Positions 30,932 to 39,530 of a stretch of DNA of 64,000 bases are shown here, in pieces; position 1 is the first letter of the stretch, and each line of letters starts with the position of its first letter. The position numbers and the translations under genes are program-made. Under the pieces are notes generated by a model. The model did not search any database. It was not told the origin of the DNA and saw nothing but the letters and a program-made list of their open reading frames with translations. The DNA is from Variovorax brevis (lineage in GTDB: Bacteria > Pseudomonadota > Gammaproteobacteria > Burkholderiales > Burkholderiaceae_C): contig NZ_JASZYG010000007.1 in the NCBI RefSeq assembly GCF_030317105.1, positions 310,001 to 374,000 of the forward strand, given 5' to 3'.

Positions 30932-32344
30932 ATGGCACCCATTCCCCAAGAAATCGACGGCCCCGTTGACGTCGTCGTGATGGCAGCCGGCAAGGGCACC
31001 CGCATGAAAAGCAGCCTGCCCAAGGTGCTGCACCGCCTGGCAGGCCGCGCGCTGGTGTCGCATGTGATCGACACCGCCATGCGGATTCATGCGCGCAAGG
31101 TGGTGGTCATCACCGGCCACGGCGCCAACGAAGTGGAAGCGGCCCTGGGTGGGCCCACGGACAAACCCATCGAATTCGCCCGCCAGATGCCCCAGTTGGG
31201 CACCGGGCACGCCGTGCAGAAGGCGCAATCGCACCTGCCCGATGACGGCACGGTCGTGATCCTGTCGGGTGACGTGCCCCTCATCGGCGAAGACACGCTC
31301 AAGGGCCTGATTGCCGCCAGCGCCGGCCGCCACATGGCCCTCTTGACCATCGATTTCGACGACCCGACGGGTTACGGGCGCATCGTGCGCGACGGCGAGG
31401 CCGTGCAGGCCATCGTCGAGCACAAGGACGCGACGCCCGCCCAGCGCGGGATCCGCGAGGTGTACAGCGGCGTGATGGCCGTGCCCGCCCGGCTGCTCAA
31501 GCCCTGGCTCGCGCGGCTGGACAACAAGAACGCCCAAGGCGAGTTCTACCTGACCGACATCGTCCGCTTCGCGACGGTCGACGGGGTCTCGGTCGTGGCC
31601 TATCGCACCGACGACGCGCTGCAGGTGGCGGGCGTCAACGACCCCGCCCAGTTGGCGCAACTGGAGCGTGCCTTCCAGCGGCGGCAGGCCGACGCCTTGC
31701 TCAAGCAAGGCGTTCGCATGGCGGATCCGTCACGCTTCGACCTGCGCGGAACATTGGCCTGCGAGGCCGACGTTGAAATCGACGTCAACTGCGTCTTTGA
31801 AGGCGCCGTGTCCCTGGGCGCGGGTGTTCGCATCGGCGCCAATTGCGTGATTGCCAATGCGCGCATCGAAGCCGGCGCCGTGATTCATCCCTTCACGCAC
31901 ATCGACGGCGAAAAAGCTGGCGTGACGGTGGGGCCGGCCTCGCTCGTGGGGCCGTTCGCGCGGCTGCGTCCCGGCGCCCGCCTGGGGGCCGAGGTGCACA
32001 TCGGCAACTTCGTCGAGGTCAAGAATTCGACCCTGGCGGCCGGGGCCAAGGCCAACCACCTGGCCTACCTGGGCGACGCCACGGTCGGTGCGCGCGTCAA
32101 CTACGGCGCGGGCAGCATCACGGCGAACTACGACGGCGCCAACAAGCACCGCACCATCATCGGCGATGACGTGCACGTGGGCAGCAACTGCGTGCTGATC
32201 GCGCCCGTCACCATCGGCGCGGGTGGCACGGTGGGCGGTGGATCGACGGTGAGCAAGAGCACCGAGCCGGGCGGCCTGACGGTGGCGCGCGCCCGGCAGG
32301 TGAGCTTTCCGAACTGGCTGCGTCCGGTCAAGAAGAAGCCCTGA
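30932..32344 (+). CDS. glmU: Bifunctional UDP-N-acetylglucosamine pyrophosphorylase/glucosamine-1-phosphate acetyltransferase GlmU
   Basis: A 470-residue bifunctional enzyme. The N-terminal nucleotidyltransferase domain has VVVMAAGKGTRMKSSLPKVL (the GxGTRM-xS-LPK motif), GTGHAVQKA and GDVPLIG, and makes UDP-GlcNAc. The C-terminal left-handed beta-helix acetyltransferase includes FEGAVSLGAGVRIGANCVI, IHPFTHIDGEKAGVT and FVEVKNSTLAAGAKANHLAY, with catalytic His and Asn in this region. Both activities feed peptidoglycan and LPS. It ends six bases before the convergent Lrp gene, with glmS, the preceding step of the pathway, just beyond. Confidence 0.97.
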   Translation: MAPIPQEIDGPVDVVVMAAGKGTRMKSSLPKVLHRLAGRALVSHVIDTAMRIHARKVVVITGHGANEVEAALGGPTDKPIEFARQMPQLGTGHAVQKAQSHLPDDGTVVILSGDVPLIGEDTLKGLIAASAGRHMALLTIDFDDPTGYGRIVRDGEAVQAIVEHKDATPAQRGIREVYSGVMAVPARLLKPWLARLDNKNAQGEFYLTDIVRFATVDGVSVVAYRTDDALQVAGVNDPAQLAQLERAFQRRQADALLKQGVRMADPSRFDLRGTLACEADVEIDVNCVFEGAVSLGAGVRIGANCVIANARIEAGAVIHPFTHIDGEKAGVTVGPASLVGPFARLRPGARLGAEVHIGNFVEVKNSTLAAGAKANHLAYLGDATVGARVNYGAGSITANYDGANKHRTIIGDDVHVGSNCVLIAPVTIGAGGTVGGGSTVSKSTEPGGLTVARARQVSFPNWLRPVKKKP

Positions 32345-32350
32345 CGGACT

Positions 32351-32842
32351 TCAAGGTTGCGGCGGAAGCTGCACCCTGGACTGGAACTTCGCCCGCTTGA
32401 CGCTGAAGAAGGCCTTCACGTTGCGCACATTGGCGTCTGCCGTGAACAGGCGCTGGGCGAGCTCGAGATAACCGGGCATGTCGCGTGCGCCAACGATGAG
32501 GACGAAATCGGGCCCGGGCGAGACGCGGTAGCACTGTTGCACCGACTCATCGGCGATGACGCGCGCCTCGAAGGCGTCGAGCGCTTCCGCCCCCTGTCGG
32601 TCCAGCGACACCTCGACCACCGCCTGGATGCCGTGCCCGACCAGGGGCGCCAACTTGTCGGGTGACAGGATGGCCACCTGACGCTCGATGACTCCCGACT
32701 GCCGCAGACGCTGCACCCGGCGCAGGCAAGTAGGCGGAGACACGTGAACCAGTTGCGCAAGTTGCTGATTTGTTCTGGACGCGTCTTCCTGAAGTGCGTC
32801 CAATAGGCGCAAATCGATCACGTCGATGATCAAAGATTCCAT
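32351..32842 (-). CDS. Lrp/AsnC family transcriptional regulator
   Basis: A 163-residue Lrp/AsnC protein. The HTH (VIDLRLLDALQEDASRTNQQ, then LAQLVHVSPPTCLRRVQRL) occupies residues 8-52, and the C-terminal RAM ligand-binding domain runs from about 70 to 150 (VEVSLDRQGAEALDAFEARV, YRVSPGPDFVLIVGARDMPG). It is divergent from glmS with 142 bases between the starts and is followed downstream by glmU. A 9-bp inverted repeat lies in the divergent region. It may regulate itself and glmS, but an amino-acid gene elsewhere is equally possible. Confidence 0.92.
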   Translation of the reverse strand: MESLIIDVIDLRLLDALQEDASRTNQQLAQLVHVSPPTCLRRVQRLRQSGVIERQVAILSPDKLAPLVGHGIQAVVEVSLDRQGAEALDAFEARVIADESVQQCYRVSPGPDFVLIVGARDMPGYLELAQRLFTADANVRNVKAFFSVKRAKFQSRVQLPPQP

Positions 32843-32856
32843 GGATCTTAAAAAAA

Positions 32857-32900
32857 CGGAATAAATGAAAAATTCAACCTCATGCTGAAATTTTATTCCG
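32857..32900. promoter_or_regulatory. Dyad repeat between lrp-like and glmS genes
   Basis: A perfect 9-bp inverted repeat, CGGAATAAA (32857-32865) and TTTATTCCG (32892-32900), with AT-rich sequence between. The arms begin 35 bases apart, close to three helical turns plus a few bases, a layout suited to oligomeric Lrp/AsnC proteins. It covers the probable promoter zone of the leftward regulator and upstream DNA of glmS. It could also be a local RNA structure, and binding is untested. Confidence 0.45.
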
Positions 32901-32984
32901 AAACGACCACGAAAGAGAAAGCATTGTTCGCGGCCGGCGGCCTACCATCACCGCCTTCCCCAAAAGTACTTCGAAAGACATCCC

Positions 32985-34865
32985 ATGTGCGGCATCGTTG
33001 GCGCAGCCTCCCATCGCAATATCGTCCCGGTCCTCGTCCAGGGTCTGCAACGCCTTGAATACCGCGGCTATGACTCCTGTGGCGTGGCAGTCCATGCGGG
33101 CGCATTGACCCGCACGCGCACGACCTCCCGCGTGGCCGACCTCGTCGACCAGGTGCGCGACGACAAGGTCGAAGGGCTCACCGGTATTGCGCACACGCGC
33201 TGGGCCACGCACGGTGCACCTGCAGTGCACAACGCACATCCCCATTTCAGCCACGGCCCGAACGCGCCGGTCGACAGCGACAAGCCGCCGCGCGTGGCCA
33301 TCGTGCACAACGGCATCATCGAAAATCACGAACCCCTGCGCGCGGCGCTGCAGGCGCGCGGCTATGTGTTCTCGAGCCAGACGGACACCGAAGTCATCGT
33401 CCACCTCATCGACAGCCACTACGACGGCGATCTGTTCGAAGCCGTGAAGGCCACGGTGCAACAGTTGCAAGGCGCCTACGCCATTGCCGCCATCTGCCGT
33501 GACGAGCCGCATCGCGTCGTTGGTGCGCGCGCGGGTTCACCCCTCATCCTGGGCGTGGGCAAGGGTGGCGAAGAAAACTTCCTGGCGAGCGACGCCATGG
33601 CGCTGGCCGGCGTGACGGACCAGATCGTCTACCTTGAAGAAGGCGACGTGGTCGACATCCAGCCGGGCAAGTACTGGATTGTCGACCGCGCGCACAAGAG
33701 CGTGACGCGCCCGGTGCGCACCGTGCACGCGCACAGCGGGGCGGCCGAACTCGGCCCTTACCGCCACTACATGCAGAAAGAAATCTTCGAGCAGCCGCGC
33801 GCCATTGCCGACACGCTCGAAGGCATCGAAGGCATCGCTCCCGAATTGTTCGACGGCCTGTCGAGCGACGGCGCCACGAAGGCCAGCGCGCACCGCGTGT
33901 TCCAGGACATCGACAACGTGCTCATCCTTGCCTGCGGCACGAGCTACTACAGCGGCTGCACGGCCAAGTACTGGCTCGAATCGATTGCGAAGATCCCGAC
34001 CCAAGTCGAGATCGCGAGCGAATACCGCTACCGCGAATCGGTGCCGAACCCCCGGACGCTGGTGGTCACCATCTCGCAATCGGGCGAAACGGCCGACACG
34101 CTGGCGGCCCTCAAGCATGCCCGCAGCATGGGCATGGAGCGGACGCTGACGATCTGCAACGTGTCGACCAGCGCGATGGTGCGAGAGTGCAAGCTGGCCT
34201 ACATCACGCGCGCTGGCGTCGAGATCGGCGTGGCATCGACCAAGGCCTTCACCACGCAGCTGGCGGGTTTGTTCCTGCTTACGTTGGCGCTGGCCCAAGC
34301 CAAGGGACGCCTGAGCGCAGAAGACGAGGCGATGCACATCAAGCAGATGCGCCACCTGCCCGTCGCACTGCAATCGGTGCTGGCGCTGGAGCCGCAGATC
34401 ATCAGCTGGTCGGAAGACTTTGCACGCAAGGAAAACGCGCTCTTCCTCGGTCGCGGCCTGCACTACCCGATCGCGCTCGAAGGCGCGCTCAAGCTCAAGG
34501 AAGTGACCTACATCCACGCCGAGGCCTATGCCGCCGGCGAACTCAAGCACGGCCCGCTGGCGCTTGTCACCAGCGAAATGCCGGTGGTCACCGTGGCGCC
34601 GAACGATGCCCTGCTGGAAAAGCTCAAGAGCAACCTGCAGGAAGTGCGTGCCCGCGGTGGCGTGCTGTACGTGCTGGCCGATGCGGACACGCACATCGAG
34701 AGCAGCGATGGCATTCACGTCATTCGCATGCCGGAGCACTACGGTGCGCTGAGCCCGCTGCTGCACGTGGTACCGCTGCAGCTGCTGGCGTATCACACGG
34801 CGTGCGCGCGTGGGACGGATGTGGACAAGCCCCGGAACCTGGCCAAGTCGGTGACGGTGGAGTAA
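32985..34865 (+). CDS. glmS: Glutamine-fructose-6-phosphate transaminase (isomerizing) GlmS
   Basis: A 626-residue enzyme converting fructose-6-phosphate and glutamine to glucosamine-6-phosphate. The N-terminal Ntn amidotransferase domain begins MCGIVGAASHR with Cys2 as the catalytic nucleophile, and has RWATHGAP (residues about 73-80) and VHNGIIENH. The C-terminal half has two SIS domains with CGTSYYSG, SQSGETADT and VGVAST-like IGVASTKAFTTQ. The end DKPRNLAKSVTVE is the classical C-terminal tail. No glmS ribozyme-like region is expected in Proteobacteria and none is seen. It is followed by a strong hairpin. Confidence 0.97.
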   Translation: MCGIVGAASHRNIVPVLVQGLQRLEYRGYDSCGVAVHAGALTRTRTTSRVADLVDQVRDDKVEGLTGIAHTRWATHGAPAVHNAHPHFSHGPNAPVDSDKPPRVAIVHNGIIENHEPLRAALQARGYVFSSQTDTEVIVHLIDSHYDGDLFEAVKATVQQLQGAYAIAAICRDEPHRVVGARAGSPLILGVGKGGEENFLASDAMALAGVTDQIVYLEEGDVVDIQPGKYWIVDRAHKSVTRPVRTVHAHSGAAELGPYRHYMQKEIFEQPRAIADTLEGIEGIAPELFDGLSSDGATKASAHRVFQDIDNVLILACGTSYYSGCTAKYWLESIAKIPTQVEIASEYRYRESVPNPRTLVVTISQSGETADTLAALKHARSMGMERTLTICNVSTSAMVRECKLAYITRAGVEIGVASTKAFTTQLAGLFLLTLALAQAKGRLSAEDEAMHIKQMRHLPVALQSVLALEPQIISWSEDFARKENALFLGRGLHYPIALEGALKLKEVTYIHAEAYAAGELKHGPLALVTSEMPVVTVAPNDALLEKLKSNLQEVRARGGVLYVLADADTHIESSDGIHVIRMPEHYGALSPLLHVVPLQLLAYHTACARGTDVDKPRNLAKSVTVE

Positions 34866-34884
34866 GCACTCAACCGCCGCCGCC

Positions 34885-34914
34885 GCCGCCGCACGCGCGG
34901 GTGCGTGCGGCGGC
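34885..34914 (+). terminator. Strong GC-rich hairpin downstream of glmS
   Basis: A perfect 12-bp stem (GCCGCCGCACGC paired with GCGTGCGGCGGC) with a six-base loop, starting 20 bases after the glmS stop. The stem ends just before a CAATCTT stretch with few T, so it may need a factor or act as a 3' stabiliser, but its position and perfection make it the best terminator candidate in this part. Confidence 0.55.
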
Positions 34915-35117
34915 CAATCTTGACGGGCAGTAGCCAGTCTTCGAACGCCATTGCCTTCGGGCGCATCAGCGCCTGAGGTACGCAACGCCCGTGTGTCCCT
35001 CGTATGGGAGGTTTCGCCCGCGACGACCTCCGCACACAATAGGATAGGCGCCTTGATCGGGACCATGACGTCTGCTGCGATGTGCAGCGCGCGCGTTTCC
35101 ACCTTGAGCAGGCTTCG

Positions 35118-36701
35118 ATGACCTCTTCTTCCCATTCGCTGTGGGCTCCTTTGCGCCTGCCCAGTTTCCGGGGCCTCTGGGCCGGCAGCGCCATCTATTT
35201 CACGGGAAATGCCATGCAGGTCATGGCGGCTTCTTGGCTGATGGTGGAGCTGACAAGCTCCTCTTTCCTGGCGGCCCTGGTGCAGACGGCCGTGTTCTTT
35301 CCGATGTTCCTGCTCGCGATGCCGGCGGGGGTGCTGGCCGACACCATGGATCGACGGCGGCTCATTCTCAATGCGCTGCGCGTCCAGGTGGGCGTCCTCC
35401 TGATCTTGTCGCTGCTCGCGGTGTTGGGGTGGGCGGGGCCCGCGACGCTGCTGGCGTTCACCTTCGCCGCAGGCTGCTGCACGGCGCTGCTGTCGCCCGC
35501 CTGGAACACAAGCCTCGCGGACACGGTGCCCCGCGCGGAAATGCCGCAAGCCATCACGGCCATGTCGATTGCATGGAACAGCGCACGCGCGCTCGGACCA
35601 TCGATTGCCGGCTTCGTCTTCGCTTGGCAGGGTGCGGGGTGGGTGTTCGCCATGGCGGTGATGAGCGCCGGGGCGTTGATGTTGGCGGTGCGGCGCTGGC
35701 CGCCCGCCCCACATGCGAAGTCGCTGCTGCCGCCCGAGCGCCTGTGGAGCGGCACGCTCGCCGGCCTGCGCTATGCGCGGCATTCCCCAGTGATCCTGGC
35801 GCAACTATTGCGCACCATCGCCTACAGCGGAACGGGTTCGGCGTTGTGGGCTCTGCTGCCGGCTATCGCGGCACAGCAGCTGCAACTGGGCGCCACGGGT
35901 TTCGGCTTTCTGATGGGCTGCCTGGGAACGGGCGCGGTCGCCACCGGGTTGGTGCTTGGCAAGCTGCGCGCACGCCTGGGCTTGGAGCGACTGGTCGCGA
36001 CGGGCTGCCTGGTGTTCGCCAGCGTGATGCTCGTCGCGGCGCTCGTGCGCATCCCCGCCGTGGTCTTCGTGGCATTGGCCATCGGGGGCGCCGCATGGAT
36101 GGCGGTGATGGCCACCTTCAACACGGCGACCCAGTCCAGCACCCCGCCGTGGGTCCGGTCTCGTGCCGTCGCGTTGCACACCCTCAGCGCGCTGGGCTCG
36201 TTCGCCATCGGCTCGGCGTTCTGGGGCGTGGTCTCCGGCGTGGCCGGGCTGACGGTTGCGCTGATCCTCGCCGCCCTGGCCATGACGGCGGGCATCCTGC
36301 TCGCCCGCTGGTTTCCGCTGCGCATGGGGGAAGGGCCGGAGATCACGCCTGTCGCGTTCTGGGAAGACATGTACATCAAGGAGCAGCCGCTTCCGGACGA
36401 TGGCCCGGTGGCCGTGGAACTGAGCTATCACATCCGCGCCGGCGAAGCCGACGAGTTCCTGCGTGCGGTGACACAACTGCGCGCTTCGCGAAGACGCGAT
36501 GGCGCCATCATGTGGCGTGTGTACCGCGACTTGGGCGATCCGTCGCTCTACCTGGAGCGCTTCATCGTCGCGTCCTGGGCCGACTATTTGCATCAGCGCG
36601 CACGGGCCACGCTGGCGGACCAGGAGCTTGAACGCCGCGTGCGCGAATTCCTGGAAGAGAGCGAGGCGGTGACGACCCAGCACTACATCGCGGTGCGGTG
36701 A
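35118..36701 (+). CDS. MFS exporter with C-terminal monooxygenase-like (ABM) domain
   Basis: A 527-residue protein. Residues 1-410 form an MFS transporter of the EntS-like (DUF894) type with about 12 membrane segments and the loop-2 motif FAMPAGVLADTMDRRR. The C-terminal 110 residues are soluble (VAVELSYHIRAGEADEFLRA, MWRVYRDLGDPSLYLERFIV) and resemble an antibiotic-biosynthesis-monooxygenase domain. MFS/ABM fusions of this type are common in Proteobacteria, and the added domain may sense or bind the exported molecule. The substrate is unknown, perhaps a siderophore-like or aromatic product. The preceding region contains the hairpin of glmS. Confidence 0.82.
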   Translation: MTSSSHSLWAPLRLPSFRGLWAGSAIYFTGNAMQVMAASWLMVELTSSSFLAALVQTAVFFPMFLLAMPAGVLADTMDRRRLILNALRVQVGVLLILSLLAVLGWAGPATLLAFTFAAGCCTALLSPAWNTSLADTVPRAEMPQAITAMSIAWNSARALGPSIAGFVFAWQGAGWVFAMAVMSAGALMLAVRRWPPAPHAKSLLPPERLWSGTLAGLRYARHSPVILAQLLRTIAYSGTGSALWALLPAIAAQQLQLGATGFGFLMGCLGTGAVATGLVLGKLRARLGLERLVATGCLVFASVMLVAALVRIPAVVFVALAIGGAAWMAVMATFNTATQSSTPPWVRSRAVALHTLSALGSFAIGSAFWGVVSGVAGLTVALILAALAMTAGILLARWFPLRMGEGPEITPVAFWEDMYIKEQPLPDDGPVAVELSYHIRAGEADEFLRAVTQLRASRRRDGAIMWRVYRDLGDPSLYLERFIVASWADYLHQRARATLADQELERRVREFLEESEAVTTQHYIAVR

Positions 36702-36825
36702 GGCAGGAAGGCGGGTTTGGTCTTGTCCGGGCGTTCAGGGCAATGTGCGCTCGCGGGACGCAGGGCAAGCTGTGTGATCGCTTCGCGTGGCTCGTCCCGG
36801 CCTCCCCAATTTTGAGGAGGTCAAG

Positions 36826-36846
36826 AATGTAACGCGTCGTTACATT
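36826..36846. promoter_or_regulatory. Perfect 9+3+9 palindrome, probable operator
   Basis: AATGTAACG and CGTTACATT form perfect 9-bp arms about a three-base CGT centre. The element ends 35 bases before the ATG of the small ORF at 36882 and is in a promoter-like AT-richer strip. Its size and symmetry match operators of TetR-type or similar dimeric repressors, but the regulator itself is not in the window. Confidence 0.5.
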
Positions 36847-36881
36847 TGTTTTGTACTTTCCCCTGCGCCAAGAAGCCACCG

Positions 36882-37064
36882 ATGACGAAACGCCAGCATC
36901 CGACCGTGACCCTGCTACAACAGCGCCTGGAGGAGGCGCAGGTGAATGGCGATGCCGAAGCAGCGAGCGAGATCCGCGCCCAACTTGCGCGCATCGAAAT
37001 ACGCGAACTCAGTCCAAAGCAGCTTGCGGCCCAAGCGCAACATATCGCAAGCCAGTGCGAATAG
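36882..37064 (+). CDS. Hypothetical small helical protein
   Basis: A 60-residue reading frame starting MTKRQHPTVTLLQQRLEEAQ and ending HIASQCE. It is rich in Ala, Glu and Gln, predicted to be two helices, and has no signal or membrane segment. It is preceded by a weak AAGAAG ribosome site and sits just downstream of a strong palindrome, which is the main support for its being real. Codon usage fits the genome. I do not recognise a family, and it could be a translated regulatory leader. Confidence 0.45.
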   Translation: MTKRQHPTVTLLQQRLEEAQVNGDAEAASEIRAQLARIEIRELSPKQLAAQAQHIASQCE

Positions 37065-37256
37065 GGGCGACGATTCCTGTCCTTGCAGGCTGAGGCGCGC
37101 AATCGCGGCCGGCCCTGCGTGCCTTGGGTCGCGGAGGATTTCACCATTTGACGCTGTGATTTGACGGTGTGCCGAATCCGGCTAACGCCTCGCCTCGCCG
37201 CTGCCTTACCGTTCGCCCTCATCCCCTGATCACATCAAGACGAGAGGAGAGCAGCA

Positions 37257-37322
37257 ATGCGCCATGTTTGGACGGCGAGCAGCGCCGCGAGGGCGAACGG
37301 GATTCGCCGGGCCAGCCCATGA
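37257..37322 (+). CDS. Short leader ORF coupled to the SCO1-like gene
   Basis: A 21-codon frame (MRHVWTASSAARANGIRRAS plus Pro) preceded by a strong GAGGAG ribosome binding site seven bases before its ATG. Its stop TGA overlaps the ATG of the next gene (ATGA). The larger gene itself lacks a good ribosome site, so its translation most likely depends on this leader by termination and reinitiation. The leader could be regulatory or simply a coupling device. Confidence 0.45.
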   Translation: MRHVWTASSAARANGIRRASP

Positions 37323-37963
37323 CGCGTTCCGGTCACCTGCAAGCTCCGGGGCGAAGGGCCTTTCTGGCAGCGCTGCCATGCGTGGCGATGGTCGCTATTG
37401 GCGCGCCGAAGCTTGCGACGGCTCATCCCGGTCACTCGCCGCCGGCGCCAGGGAGCACTCCGTCGAGGCAGACGATGGTGCAGCCCACGCGGCCGCTCGC
37501 GCGCATCGCGCTTCGCATGGCCCGCGGCGGATCGTCTGATCTGCGCTCGCTCCTCGACGGGCGGGTAACGGCCGTGCAGCTCATGTTCACAGGCTGCGGT
37601 ACGACCTGCCTGACGCAAGGCGCGCTCTTTGCGGCCCTGCAGGACAGGCTGCTGTCCGGCAAGCCCCGCGACCATCGTTTGCTGTCGATCAGCATCGATG
37701 CGCTGGGTGACGATCCGAAGGTGTTGTCCGATTGGTTGGGGAAGTTCAGTGCGCAAGGCGCGCTTTGGACGGCCGGCGTTCCTTCAGTACGGGAGACGGA
37801 GAAGCTGCTTGCCGAGTTCAGCATCGAGTCCCGCTCGGTCAACGCGGCCGAACACCTGAACCGCGTCTTCGTGGTCGATCCGCGCGGCTTCCTCAGGGTG
37901 GTGACGGCCCTGGATCCGTCTGCCGACCAGGTGATGCAGGCCATGGATCTGGCGCGGGCCTAA
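37319..37963 (+). CDS. SCO1/SenC-like thioredoxin-fold copper-binding protein
   Basis: A 214-residue exported protein. The N-terminus has a Tat-like GRRAFLAALP signal segment followed by an Ala-rich core. The thioredoxin-fold part carries FTGCGTTC (the CxxxC copper motif; canonical form FTxCPDVC) near residues 88-95, and a downstream His in AAEHLNRVFVVDPRG at the place of the third copper ligand. SCO proteins deliver copper to cytochrome oxidase or act as redox sensors. The sequence is more divergent than most Sco proteins, so I infer copper binding and not a specific oxidase role. The ATG overlaps a leader ORF. Confidence 0.75.
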   Translation: MTRSGHLQAPGRRAFLAALPCVAMVAIGAPKLATAHPGHSPPAPGSTPSRQTMVQPTRPLARIALRMARGGSSDLRSLLDGRVTAVQLMFTGCGTTCLTQGALFAALQDRLLSGKPRDHRLLSISIDALGDDPKVLSDWLGKFSAQGALWTAGVPSVRETEKLLAEFSIESRSVNAAEHLNRVFVVDPRGFLRVVTALDPSADQVMQAMDLARA

Positions 37964-38115
37964 CGTTCGTCACTCACGACCGCTGTTGGGCGGGCGAGCC
38001 ACGGCTACATGGCAGGCTGGCAGACGGGGCACAGGCGCCCGGGCACCTTGCGCTCGCCGACACAGGCCAGCTAGAGTCGCCCGCGACGCTGCTCATTCTT
38101 CAATCGGAAGCCGCC

Positions 38116-38454
38116 ATGCCACTCACGCTGCTGCTGCGATGCGACGACCTCGAAGCGACGAGGGCGCATTACCGGGACGTGCTCGGATTCACCACCTCCG
38201 ATCCCGCGCAAGGCATTCTGACGGTCGCCAAGGAGGATTGCACCCTGATCTTCACGCCGGACGACCTGTGGAAGTCGCCGCCGGTTTTCTCGGGGACGGT
38301 CTATTTCGCCATCGCGGACGTGGACGGTTATTTCGACGCCGTCAAGAACAAGGCGACGATCGCGTGGCCGCTCCAGGACATGGACTACGGCACACGGGAG
38401 TTCGGCGTGCGCGACTGCAACGGCTATCACCTCGCGTTCCGTCGGAAGGCGTGA
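38116..38454 (+). CDS. VOC family protein (bleomycin-resistance-like)
   Basis: A 112-residue small VOC-fold protein that begins PLTLLLRCDDLEATRAHYRD, with LGFTTSDPAQGILTVAKEDC, and ends in FGVRDCNGYHLAFRRKA. The last block (DxNGYxLxF) is typical of bleomycin-resistance/glyoxalase-type proteins. The first metal His is absent (RCDDLEAT where a His is common), so it may be a ligand-binding rather than catalytic member. It stands alone with no obvious operon partner. Confidence 0.78.
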   Translation: MPLTLLLRCDDLEATRAHYRDVLGFTTSDPAQGILTVAKEDCTLIFTPDDLWKSPPVFSGTVYFAIADVDGYFDAVKNKATIAWPLQDMDYGTREFGVRDCNGYHLAFRRKA

Positions 38455-38500
38455 CATCGCGACGGCAGTCGCGTTGCCGATAGCGGGCGCACGACCTCCT

Positions 38501-39391
38501 TCATCCCCCGCGCTGCGGAATCTTCGGCAGGTACGACAGCAGCGCCTTCACCAGCGGTGAATCGTCCGACTTGCGCCAGACGGCGACGGTCTCGACCACC
38601 GTCTTCTCGCCCTTCATGCTGCGATAGACCACGCCTTCGCGGTGCAGGGCCTGCACGCTGCCGGGCACCAGCGCCACGCCGATGCCGCCGGACACCAGAC
38701 TGACGATGGTGTGCATCTGCCTGGCTGGAAACAGTTGCGGGCTGAAGCCGTGGCGCATGCAGGTGGCAACGATGGCGTCGAACATCATCGGGCCCTGATG
38801 CCGCTCGAAGCCCAGGAAGCGTTCGTTCGATAGCTTTTCCAGCGCGATTCGCGTACCGCCCGCCATCGGGTGCGACGCGGGCAATGCCACCACCAACGGC
38901 TCGGTGTGAACCAGCCGCGTGTTCAAGGCCGCCGGCAGGTCGGGCGTGCGAAACACCAATCCCACGTCGAGCCCGCCGCTTTCGACGTCGTGAATGATCT
39001 GGTCGGTCGTGCCTTCCTGCAGCGAGATCTTCACGCGCTGGTAGTCCTCGGTGAAGCTGCGCATCGTGGGCGGCAGGAAGGAATAGGCGGGCAGGCTGAT
39101 GAAGCCCAGCGAAAGCGTGCCCATCAGGCCCTGCGCCGCCTCGCGTGCACGCTTGCGCATGGTGTCGGCCGCGGCGAGCACGGCGCGTGCGTCGCGCAGT
39201 GCGTCTTCACCGGCGCGGGTGAGGGCGATGCGGCGCGAGGTTCGCTCCAGCAAAGTGACGCCCAACTCCTCTTCGAGTTCCTTGATCGCCAGGCTCACGG
39301 GCGGCTGTGTGAGGTGCAGTCGTTCGGCCGCGCGCCCGAAGTGCAGCTCTTCGGAAACGGCCACGAAACAGCGCAGGTGACGCATGTCCAT
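38501..39391 (-). CDS. LysR family transcriptional regulator of the PCC/TRAP catabolic cluster
   Basis: A 296-residue LTTR. The HTH is MRHLRCFVAVSEELHFGRAA, then LHLTQPPVSLAIKELEEELG (residues 3-65), followed by the effector-binding domain. The LHFGRAAERLHLTQPPVS pattern is the CatR/BenM/CbnR-like branch that regulates aromatic and related organic acid catabolism. The start could be the second Met (39385), where the family similarity begins. It is divergent from the nine-gene cluster beginning at 39531 and is its likely activator. The inducer is unknown. Confidence 0.9.
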   Translation of the reverse strand: MDMRHLRCFVAVSEELHFGRAAERLHLTQPPVSLAIKELEEELGVTLLERTSRRIALTRAGEDALRDARAVLAAADTMRKRAREAAQGLMGTLSLGFISLPAYSFLPPTMRSFTEDYQRVKISLQEGTTDQIIHDVESGGLDVGLVFRTPDLPAALNTRLVHTEPLVVALPASHPMAGGTRIALEKLSNERFLGFERHQGPMMFDAIVATCMRHGFSPQLFPARQMHTIVSLVSGGIGVALVPGSVQALHREGVVYRSMKGEKTVVETVAVWRKSDDSPLVKALLSYLPKIPQRGG

Positions 39392-39406
39392 CTATTTGCC
39401 CTTTGT

Positions 39407-39416
39407 ATCGATCGAT
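39407..39416. promoter_or_regulatory. 10-bp palindrome in the LysR-PCC intergenic region
   Basis: ATCGATCGAT, a perfect palindrome in the otherwise AT-rich 139-base gap between the LysR gene and the first cluster gene. LysR regulators bind T-N11-A type partial dyads, and this site is close to the regulator's start, where autoregulation usually occurs. A TAGACT -10-like element lies at 39453-39458 for the rightward genes, but a -35 is not clear. Confidence 0.35.
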
Positions 39417-39530
39417 CTGAATTCTAAATTTCTTTAAATCAAAGTGCGAACCTAGACTGCATCCATACCGGACATGCAAACCACGCGTTGCCGGGAAAGC
39501 TTCCACAAGTAGCAGCAGGAGACAAGACCC

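Noticed and set aside
33537..35804. Leftward 755-codon open frame opposite glmS and the MFS gene
   Set aside because: It spans two confidently identified genes and their intergenic hairpin; the amino acid content is typical of a shadow frame.
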